Assembly: GCA_016169945.1 (NCBI GenBank)
Contig: JADLSH010000195.1
Location: forward strand, 124,001 to 188,000
DNA from: Trachythela sp. YZ-2020
Taxonomy: Eukaryota > Cnidaria > Anthozoa > Malacalcyonacea > Clavulariidae
Length of the DNA: 64,000 bases
Direction of reading: 5' to 3'
Shown: piece after piece, positions 55,699-64,000 of the stretch
How the letters are laid out: every line of letters begins with the position of its first letter
Position numbering within the stretch: position 1 is the first letter of the stretch
Program-made: the position numbers and the translations under genes
The notes under the pieces: model-generated
The model's input: the letters and a program-made list of their open reading frames with translations, nothing else
Databases searched by the model: none
Told to the model about the DNA's origin: nothing

Positions 55699-56083
55699 AT
55701 TTTATTTAAACACGGTAGTTCTATCAAAATTAAAAATTACAAAGTATTCTTAGTTCTTGTCTACCTAGAAGCCGTGTCATAGATAACTGAACATATATTT
55801 ACAAGTTTGTTTTTTTTTTGGGGGGGGGGAGTTTATCGATAAGTATGTATATTTACATTATGTACAAAGAGTATAGTTAATTATTAATGTTGTCAATGCA
55901 AAAATTATGGTTCCGAATGTCTTTCTTAAATTTTGAAACACTTTTCTCATTTTTCAATGAATCTGGTAAAGAATTCCACATCATTGGTCCGAATACGGAA
56001 AAACTATCATGATAGCTTTTAGTTCTAACTTTCGGTATTTGGACATTATTTGATGATCTGAGATCATACACAGTTGAACCCAT
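55666..56083 (-). mobile_element. 3' end of a CR1-like retrotransposon with (GATA)n tail
   Basis: The minus-strand frame 56083-55877 is the C-terminus (VYDLRSSNNVQIPKVRTKSY, FSVFGPMMWNSLPDSLKNEK). A 3' UTR follows, ending AATAAAATTTATC and then (TATC)n at 55698-55668. It is truncated where it meets an oppositely oriented fragment at 56074. Confidence 0.8.
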
Positions 56084-57719
56084 CTCTTATTGAAAGTAAT
56101 TTAAGTATTATGAGAAAAGCAAAGCCTTTTCTTAACCAACCGCTACTAAAAAATATTTATAACTATTCTATTATTGAACCACATGTCACCTATTGTTCTG
56201 TTGTGTGGGATAGTATTGATAAAACGCTAGCTGACAAGCTGCAGAAACTACAAAACCGAGCGGCCCGTATCATCACAAGTGCTCCTTATTCTACAATTCA
56301 CACTTGTGATATGTTTTCTGACTTAAAATGGTCAACTCTTGACCATAATAGGAAATGTCAGAATATTTGATGAAATGCCTGCGCTTTAGAATATTCATAG
56401 TTTTAGCGCAACATAAATACTTTTCAAATTAAATTAATTAAATTAAAATGGTCAACTCTTGACCATAATAGGAAATGTCAGAAAGCAATTATGATGCATA
56501 AAATTATTAATGGCCATGCTCCACAATACCTAACTGATAAATTTCGCATATCCCATCCGGATTTGCTGTCGTTGTTTTGATATTTTGCTGTCAGAAGAGA
56601 GAACTCTTCTATATTTACAATCGTTTCCAAGCAGTTTCATATAATGATGTATTATCTGAATTTCAGCCTGTTGTATCTGGGGTTTGGGCCCCTCCTATTC
56701 GCGCTTTATACAGACGATCTTCCGTATTGTATTAAACACGCAAGTGTGTTGTCTTATGCAGATGACACTGTCATCTTTGCTGCTGCATAATTAGCTACTC
56801 TCGAGGAAACGTTCAATGCGGAATTGATCAATTTATCACAATGGGCATCGGACAACAAATTATTTATTCATCCAAAGAAGACAGAGTATGTAATATTTGG
56901 GACTCCCCGGGAACTCTCCGTACAAGATACTGCCATAAAGATAAGTCTAGATGGGAATGATATTAAGCGTGTTGAATATCATAAATACCTAGGTGTGTAC
57001 ATTGATCATCACCTTAATTTTAGTGAACATATAACACGGCTACTTAAGGTATCTGGACAACTTGGCATATTAAAAAGAATAAGACCTTATACCTAACATT
57101 ATTTGCTGCCGAAAAGGTTTACGAGTCTATGGTCCTTCCTCATTTGATTACTCCGACATTGTTTGGGGGAACCTGGCAACCTCGCTTGAAGAAAGGATAG
57201 AGAGAGAGTGCAGTCCCGAGCCGCCGAATTGGTATTAATGCGTGAAAGCAGTGAGGTTCTAATTTCTCAATTGAAATGGTTATCATTAGCGACTCAACGA
57301 AGAATGCATACAAACATTTTTACATTCAAATGCATGAACTGCAATGTACCCATAATTTTAAAAAACTATTTTCAAGTTGTAGATCATTCATATCGTACTA
57401 GAGGTAATGGGTGTACTAAAGTAAAGACAGAAATAGCCAAGACATCTCTTTTCTTTTATGGTGCACGAGAATTCAATATATTACATTCGGAACTGAAGAC
57501 AGAAGATTCACTTAGTATGTATAAGCGTGAACTTTAGAATCTTAATTACTTCATCTTAAATATTTTTTATTCTATATATAATTGTTTGTAAATAGCTATA
57601 TACTGTATTATTCATGTAATTTTCTAATTTAAATTTTTTTTTAATTTTTCTATTTTATCTAAGACACTCATTGATACCAGCATTTTGCTGACTAGTTTTA
57701 TCCTAGTAAAATATTAGTA

Positions 57720-57752
<33 letters not shown>
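56074..57752 (+). mobile_element. rearranged CR1-like retrotransposon fragments
   Basis: 56074-56370 is a C-terminal RT-thumb piece (SIMRKAKPFLNQPLLKNIYN, VVWDSIDKTLADKLQKLQNR). A 41-base segment of it (56323-56363) is repeated at 56443-56483 after a 79-base insert. From about 56660 a second fragment gives LYTDDLPYCIKHASVL, YADDTVIFAAA, LINLSQWASDNKLFIHPKKT, YLGVYIDHHLNFSEHI and the C-terminus to 57537, with stops and shifts near 56790, 57097 and 57200. The tail is (TAA)n at 57720-57752. Confidence 0.75.
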
Positions 57753-57755
<3 letters not shown>

Positions 57756-57789
57756 TCTTTAAAAGAAGACCAATGAATCAAGAGCTCAT

Positions 57790-58815
57790 CATGAAATCAG
57801 GTCACTTCATACGAAATCGGAAAAGAAATTATGGGTCTAAAAACTAGCAAGGCAGTGGGACCATGTAGCGTACCTATAAAAGTGTTAAAGCTTCTTCAAA
57901 ATGTCATATCTAAACCGCTGGAAATTTTGTTTAACACCTCTTTTTCTACTGGTATAGTCCCTGAAAACTTTAAACTAGCTAGAGTCTTACCAGTATTCAA
58001 AAAGGGGAACCATAGTAATTTGAATAACTATAGACCAATTTCACTTCTCCCTGTCTTCAATAAACTATTAGAGAAACTTATGTATAATCGGATTATTGCT
58101 TATCAACTACACTTAAACCACTTATTATACTTCAAAAGAAAGCTATGCGTGTTATAACCTTTTCTCGCTTTGATGAACACTCAAGTCCTCTTTTTAAGCG
58201 TCTCCAAATCTTAAAGTTTACTCATCTCGTTACATTACATATGACCATGTTTATGCACAAATATCACCGACGACTTTTGCCTTCGAGTTTAAATGATCTC
58301 TTTACTCCTGTACATCAAATACATACATATAATACTAGACTTTCATCAAATCTTTGTTTTTATTTACCGAAAATCAGAACAAATTTTGGATTATTTAATA
58401 TAAGATATCAGGGAGTAAAAACATGGAATGCGCTTGATGAAGCTGATAAACAAATGACATTTTTACAACTTAAAAGAAAACTTAAAGCTGATTTCATTGT
58501 TCAGTATTAATTTTTTTTCCCCTTTGAAAGTGGCTGTCCTTTCTTTTTTCGTATAAACAACGTAATTATTGTAAGATTAATCTTACAATAATCAATAAAT
58601 TGTGCTACTTGGCCCCTAGTCGTTTAGCCATTTGGTTATTTCGGGGTGCCAGCTCCTACACTCAAAATATAAGTCATATCAATAGATAAAAAAAGGAATA
58701 ATGTAAATAAAAAGAAATGTAATTGTGTGATTGTTTAGGGAGCAATAAATTGTCATTGTCATTGTCATTGTCATTGTCATTGTCATTGTCATTGTCATTG
58801 TCATTGTCATGATTG
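57790..58815 (+). mobile_element. CR1-like retrotransposon with deleted palm and (TCATTG)n tail
   Basis: 57831-58130 is the start of the reverse transcriptase (TSKAVGPCSVPIKVLKLLQN, ILFNTSFSTGIVPENFKLAR, FKKGNHSNLNNYRPISLLPV). It then jumps to the C-terminal region (58145-58510: FKRLQILKFTHLVTLHMTMF, YNTRLSSNLCFYLPKIRTNF, GVKTWNALDEADKQM). The 3' UTR ends 'agggagcaataaattgtcattg' and (TCATTG)n at 58752-58815. Confidence 0.8.
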
Positions 58816-58869
58816 ATTGATGTATTCACTTTTAATATTTTATGTTTTAACTCGTGAATTAATACAGAA

Positions 58870-59700
58870 TTAGTTGTAGTAAACCTCTGGATTGGTTTAC
58901 GTCGTATTTAGCTTCTAGAAGACACCGTATTTTTATCTCGGGCGCATTCTCACAATACTTTCAGTCAAGCTGTGGTGTTCCTCAGGTATCTTGTCTGGGA
59001 CCATTACTTGACATCATTATTTTACGCTTCCAAGTTGTTTGATATTATTGAGAAACATCTTCCAGACGCTCACTGTTTCGCTGACGATTCGCAGCTCTAC
59101 CTTGCATTTAATGCTGGTAATCAAGATACTGAGGAGAAAGCTTTCTCTGCCATGGAAAGTTGTATTCAAGACATCCGGTCGTGGATGATGCATAATAAGT
59201 TACTATTGAACGAGGGAAAAACTGAATTTATAATAATAGGTACTAGACAACAATTGGCTAAGGTTACAAGATCCGAAATATCAGCTGGTGATGCAGTTGT
59301 CAAGTCATCGAAAGTTGTTAAGAACCTTGGATTGTGGTTTGATGAAAAACTTTCGATGGAAACACACATCAATAAAACATGTTCTACTGCGTTTTACTAC
59401 CTACAAAATATCAGGCGAATCAGGAAGTTCCTATCAGACGACTCAACTGAAACTCTTGTTCACGCTTTTATAACTTCACGCTTAGATTACTGTAACAGTC
59501 TGCTGTATGGTTTGTCGGATTATCAGCTGGCCAAACTGCAACGCGTGCAAAATGCTGCTGCTAGACTGGTACGAGTGCTTCCCAAATTCTGTCACATAAC
59601 ACCAGTTCTTTGTGACCTTCACTGGCTTCCTGTTTCCTGTCGAATTGATTACAAAATTCTGTTAATCACATTCAAAGTGATTGAATCATTTAATAATGAT
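58870..59700 (+). mobile_element. L2-type non-LTR retrotransposon fragment
   Basis: Reverse-transcriptase remnants: LDWFTSYLASRRHRIFISGA, SCGVPQVSCLGPLL, FADDSQLYLAFN (catalytic DD), MMHNKLLLNEGKTEFIIIGT, RLDYCNSLLYGLSDYQLAKL, QRVQNAAARLVRV and LHWLPVSCRIDYKILLITFK. This wording (QLYL.F, RLDYCNSLLYG, HWLPV..RI.YK) is that of the L2 clade rather than CR1. The frame is open from 58972 to 59742, with a small deletion after GPLL. Both ends are truncated. Confidence 0.85.
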
Positions 59701-59742
59701 TTGAATTGTAACACAACTTGGCATGCCCTGTTATTGTGTTAA

Positions 59743-61764
59743 AATGCTCTTTCTTATGTAAATGTCCTGTCTTCTTTAAGTATACATTTGGAATGCAAAG
59801 TTAATTTCATTATTAAATGCGCCAGTCAATGTGTACCCCCCTGTAATGTCTCCTGTTGTTCTAGTACAATAACATATACATAAGGTACATTTCCCTGTAG
59901 CTATTTTATAACACAACACAACTGTCCTTAACATTTGTAGAACTGTTAAAATTCAAGACCACAAGTCTTAAGAATTGTCTTATTCCTAGCAGTTGGTAAC
60001 CGTGAGAGTAGTCAAGAATCATATCATTAGCTACAATTTAATAATACTGTGGTTATTATAGCTCTGGCTAAAATACAAAACCTTCAACTATGCAAAACCT
60101 TCTGGAAATTGTGATATTAAGTTATAAAATATTTGTTCACCTTTTCGTGGCTGCATGGATAAAAATAAAGGCATAAACGAGCCGTGTAATGTTTGTTAGT
60201 TTGTTTGCCAGTTATCAATGACTATATATTCTTCATTTATTATGGTTGAGACTTGGCAATCATGGTTATATCATATGGTCAGTGATTATCATGGTTATTC
60301 CAACAGCTAATCAAAACAGGACAATTAATTGAATAATGGTAGCTCTTAGTGCAACATCCACTCTTCAACTTAAGGAAGAAAAATGCATTCAGATCAAAGA
60401 TGAACAACACTGACGAAGTTAAAGTATCTTGTAAATTTTCACTGAATTTGGCGCCAATATGGCTGCAGTTTTATCAAGTGATTGATTTCATTCCACCTGT
60501 ACTGCTACTTTGCATAGCCTAATGTTCATTTGGTCAAATATCTCATTTGAGACAAAAAGCACAAGATGTGTTCTGCATAATTGATTATGCTTATAGCCAG
60601 CTGCGAGGGAATGTGATGGTGTTCAAGAAACAGGTGAGAGCCATTGATTTGTCTTGATGTGGTGCTCATAGGTTGAGCTGGTATGGACGTATCCAGTTGT
60701 CAGACTTTCTTTGGGAAGCAAAGTGAAAGGCACCATCTGTCAAAAACAATGTTCTTTCGCAACCAATAAAGTATGACTGCACTATTTAACAACGACTGAA
60801 GAAATATTTCTACACTGTTATATAGAAATTGTCTAAGAATTTGGTTGTATACAATATAAATTCCATAAATAAAGTCCACAAAGTCCATTTGTCGTGCAGA
60901 TTTAACATTCAGATTTTTGGAGGTATGTTACATATAAGTTTTGATACGATATTGTCTTATGGATCTTATCATTGATCATGTTTTTTAGCACAGAATAAGG
61001 TTTTTATAGGTCTTAAAACTATAAACTTAATTTAGCACACGCCTTGTGCAAACCGCGCAGACAAAAGCAATAGAAGGGGCTGTCATTGGACGTCAGTTTT
61101 CCGCCATCTTTGACTTTACTTTCTGGACGCGAGTTCTTACTCCAGACATAGGCCTATATGGAACTCACTGGGCTCGTTGGAAGGAGGAACTAATGTGATC
61201 AACAATATTACGGACGAAGAGTTTCAATCGGCAAATCATATTTGTTATGTTATGAAAAAGTGTAACTGAGTAATAACTTGATTTATTATATGGCAAGCGC
61301 TTGTTTTGGTTAATGTCGCAATCTCATTGGTCGTTCACAAGGCAGGATTTTCCCGTATTGCCCACAGGAAATACGCAATTTTTAAAGCCCTGCGAGGAAA
61401 AGCACAGTTTCAGACAAGAAAATAATCTAAAAAAATACCCGAAATCGGAGAAAATAACAACTACGAACCCAAAAAGAGAAAATGAACCATGGTTAGCATT
61501 CTATGGTCAAGTTTGCATGGTTTGCTTAAATCGAAAAATAAGGTAAATTTTTACCATTTTTTTGGATTCTGCAGCTGTAGAGTCTGTAGTCGCTGAGAAT
61601 TGTCTGTGTTTTGAGTATAAGAAGGGCTACGAAATTCACTTGTAATGTATAATAATATTTAATTCAACTCTCTTGCAGTATATACACTGAATTAACGTAC
61701 GAGTTATAATCTTAAGATTAAATATTAAGTTATTTAAGGTTACAAAGCTTATAAGCTATTTTAC
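59743..61764. other. no confirmed gene; one promoter-like, one exon-like signal
   Basis: 'ccgccatctttgac' near 61100 resembles a YY1 site. An open plus frame at 61301-61546 ends close to an AG|GTAAAT donor at 61541, but its sequence (QENNLKKYPKSEKITTTNPK) is low-complexity and unrecognised. No confirmed feature. Confidence 0.3.
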
Positions 61765-62341
61765 AAATATTTCACTTAGGCCCTATATGAAATTTAATTT
61801 TAAGAATCTAATAGTATTTAAAAGTAAAGAATTCGTTTCTAATCTTTGTTCTACAATAGAGTTTGTTTCTAAAAAGGGAAGCGTTAATGTGTTCGTGACG
61901 TAAGTTATAATCATGTTCTTTATCAATAGGACGCGGTAATAGTATATTAAGAGGATGATCATTCCTTTTTATTTTTTCATATATTGTCTACATAAGTTCT
62001 CACGTCTACTCTCTAATTTCAATATTCCAGCATATTTCCGTGCTTCATCATAAGTGTCAGCCCCTGGAAAAATAATCTTTAACACCCTCTTTTGAACTGA
62101 CTCGATCTTTTTGTGATAGGTAGTCAGGGATTGCTTGCCAAATTGGTACTGCATATTCTAATACCGGTCTTACAGTTGTCAAATACACTTTCAAAATATT
62201 ATCCTTTTCGACGCCAGCTCTACATAGAACACGCATGGAATGGAATGACTTTTTATATATGTTATCAACATGGTTATTCCATTTCAAATCATTTGTCAAT
62301 ACTACTCCCAGTAATTTATATTTGGTAACCTTTTCTACCAA
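61765..62341 (-). mobile_element. CR1-like retrotransposon, C-terminal part (3' segment of a split copy)
   Basis: Minus strand: VEKVTKYKLLGVVLTNDLKW, RVLCRAGVEKDNILKVYLTT and VRPVLEYAVPIWQAIPDYLS (62341-62100). After a small shift come QKRVLKIIFPGADTYDEARK (62100-61969) and, after another, NDHPLNILLPRPIDKEHDYN to about 61765. The upstream part of the same protein lies at 63380-63185, beyond an insertion. Confidence 0.75.
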
Positions 62342-62417
62342 GATAATTACTGACGGTCATAATAACCTATTGTTCTCTCTCTGCATTATACCAGCGAATG
62401 CAGAGTGCGCTTGCTGG

Positions 62418-62576
62418 CACACAGCATTATTAATAATAATGCAGCCTGCACACAGCAATATTAAAAATATTGCAGCCTGCACACAGCAATATTAAAAATA
62501 TTGCAGCCTGCACACAGCAATATTAAAAATAATGCAGCCTGCTCACAGCATTATTAAGAATAATGCTGCCAGCATG
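62418..62576 (+). repeat. 31-bp minisatellite, five copies
   Basis: 'cacacagcaatattaaaaat' plus 'attgcagcctg' repeats at 62418, 62449, 62480, 62511 and 62542. Each unit carries a small palindrome (gcaatatt/aatattgc). The outer copies have 'attatt' in place of 'aatatt'. Confidence 0.9.
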
Positions 62577-63045
62577 GCGCATTAATGTGGCAGTGCTCTC
62601 TTCGAGCAAGCTAAAAACCCCTCAACCACTACCGGACGTTCGTCAGGAAGAAGTGCCTATCATCGGGTGCCTCAAGCTTTGCCACCTGAAGGTGAACTGA
62701 ATCGTTCATTTCAATCTGTTGAATTTATACAGCAATAGTCTCTCTTGCGCTTGTGGTCTGTTGCTTTTCCGTTTTTGATGAAGATTGAGTCATAACTTTC
62801 GTCTGGACTCTGGAGTCGCCGCGCAAGGCAAGCGTTTGTTCTAACATGCGCATATTCAGCTGTTGTATTTATGCTGCAATTTCTTCCCGTGCGCTTGTGG
62901 GATTTGAAAGAACAACACGCTCGCTCATTGTGATTCAGTCCAACAAGAAGCACCCTAATCTTAGAACCTAAAACAATTACTTTTGATTCGGGTCGATGCC
63001 TAAAATCGCTGCGATCGTAAAGAGAAGGAACACGTCAGTTATTAT

Positions 63046-63163
63046 AATAGATAATTACTTCGGCCAAATGGCATTCTTGAATATATTGCAGCCAGCTTCG
63101 GCCTTCGGCCTCAGCTGGCTGCAATATATTCAAGAATGCCGTTGGCCTCAGTAATTATCTATT
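63046..63163. repeat. long near-perfect palindrome
   Basis: The arm aatagataattacttcggcc... to ...ttgcagccagct (63046-63097) is mirrored at 63113-63163 with about two mismatches around a 'tcggccttcggcctc' loop. It would form a hairpin of about 50 pairs. Confidence 0.9.
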
Positions 63164-63184
63164 AATTATTACCTATTATGATTG

Positions 63185-63380
63185 GTCTTATATAATAATT
63201 GACATGTTGCATAAAACTGATTACCATCTCCTTGCATTTCCGTGGATTCAGTTTCATATGATGATTTGCGGTAAACTCATGTATACTCTCCACCGCTCTG
63301 CTTAAAAGACTGATCGAATTTCTAGGAATTGTCGCTAGAGTAGAAGCATAGAGTAAGGAATGAATAGAGAGACAGGTCCT
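63185..63380 (-). mobile_element. CR1-like retrotransposon, RT palm-to-thumb part (5' segment of the split copy)
   Basis: Minus strand reads STLATIPRNSISLLSRAVES, then IHEFTANHHMKLNPRKCKEM and VISFM. This is the segment after the catalytic DD that normally continues directly into 'V..VT.YKLLGV', which is found at 62341 after the insertion. Confidence 0.7.
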
Positions 63381-64000
63381 TTGATCTTTTTGGGGACAGC
63401 GACATCCGGTTGGCGGCGGCCATTAATCTGGCCAGAAGATTTGCAAATTCGTATTAGAAAATATATGGGGAATTTGCATTCTTGCCTACTAAATCGCGTT
63501 TTTTAGAGAATTTTTTTGATAATTTCATCTTTTGAACTCGGAATGAGAAAGGTAAGAAAGTATTTTTAACGTTTAAATTGCTAAGGAAAACATATTTATC
63601 GGCCGATATTCGCTACTCGAAGGAGTGACAGGAGCGAGACTACGAGGCCACACGTTTATTTATTTATGAATAACGTTCAATAAACTTCAAGAAAGACTTT
63701 TAATGTAAACATACCGCTTTGGTATGGCAATACCAAGAGTATTAAAGTTATTTGGTAATATATAATATATAGTTTGCAAAATATATAGACGGGATCATAC
63801 ATGATACAGTATAAAATATTATACAGTATATATACAGTATATACAGTACTCAGCATAGTGAAGTTTTATACATACCTACACAATATTTACATGGGCTTTG
63901 TTTTACTGTATTTGTAGGCGACTTCCTGGAATACCACAGACATTGCATTCTATGTCTTCCAAACTTGAATGACTATGACTATATCAATTATAATTTGTTC
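63381..64000. other. no feature recognised
   Basis: 'ggcggcggccattaat' near 63412 and an AG|GTAAGA near 63552 give a faint first-exon look, but no coding frame supports it. The rest is AT-rich with 'tatacagtatat' simple repeats near 63800-63850. Confidence 0.35.

Larger units (their letters stand above)
62342..63180. mobile_element. composite insertion splitting a CR1-like frame
   Basis: This sequence separates two consecutive parts of one RT frame (63185 and 62341). It starts ataattactgac and ends in 'gtaattatctattaattatt', roughly mirrored, suggesting inverted ends. It contains a 31-bp minisatellite and a long palindrome (separate entries). Minus frame 62953-62711 has no recognised domain. 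The exact ends are not certain. Confidence 0.5.

Noticed and set aside
61080..61546. A promoter and first exon of a new gene (YY1-like ccgccatctt, open frame, GTAAAT donor)
   Set aside because: The frame is low-complexity and no second exon was found; similar 'gccgccat' motifs occur in several unrelated repeats of the window.

Overview
This is a window of animal nuclear DNA: AT-rich, intron-containing genes with ordinary GT/AG splice sites, and a very dense load of retrotransposons, DNA transposons and foldback elements. The repeat repertoire (CR1-like elements with an esterase ORF1, an L2-type element, a GIY-YIG Penelope element, 'gccgaaggcg' hairpin foldbacks, tRNA-derived SINE, abundant short inverted-repeat elements) suits a marine invertebrate, most likely a cnidarian. 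The phylum is an inference; nothing here fixes the species. I see no bacterial genes, rRNA, CRISPR or intact tRNA.

Left third (1-19.5 kb). Two DNA elements share one architecture: 13-bp perfect termini starting CACTG, TA on both flanks, dense arrays of short palindromes just inside each end, a spliced plus-strand gene with related C-termini, and a minus-strand coding remnant pointing away from that gene. Element 1 (2400-11190) carries a SAM-domain gene at 4291-9248 and a minus-strand C-terminal exon. Element 2 (14593-18349) carries a decayed relative at 15583-17800 and a minus-strand zinc-finger-like N-terminus. Each element sits inside the 3' end of a minus-strand CR1-like retroelement. This pair is the best candidate in the window for an undescribed system: a CACTA/EnSpm-like transposon lineage with a SAM-domain cargo gene.

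Middle (19.5-51.4 kb). A ~440-bp tandem repeat (19.7-22.5 kb) is interrupted by a foldback and a retroelement. At 25293 begins the only recognisable non-transposon gene, a proprotein convertase (subtilisin/kexin family, plus strand). Its four visible exons are 25293-25399, 51420-51526, 52760-52883 and 54496-54812, and every junction is phase-compatible. The first visible intron is 26 kb and holds at least six CR1-like elements, one with an intact 952-codon endonuclease/reverse-transcriptase ORF, plus a GIY-YIG Penelope element that is itself split by a Harbinger-like element.

Right end (51.4-64 kb). The remaining convertase exons run to 54812, with a telomere-like minisatellite element and a mariner-ended foldback in the introns. 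After that come five decayed CR1/L2 fragments. The convertase gene continues beyond both visible ends: its prodomain, Asp and His exons lie upstream and the end of the P domain lies downstream, none of them seen here.

The recurring theme is nesting: DNA elements inserted in retroelements, often with the interrupted reading frame continuing on the other side, which gives relative ages. Exon limits were set by eye from splice signals, phase and protein similarity recalled from memory; no searches were run.
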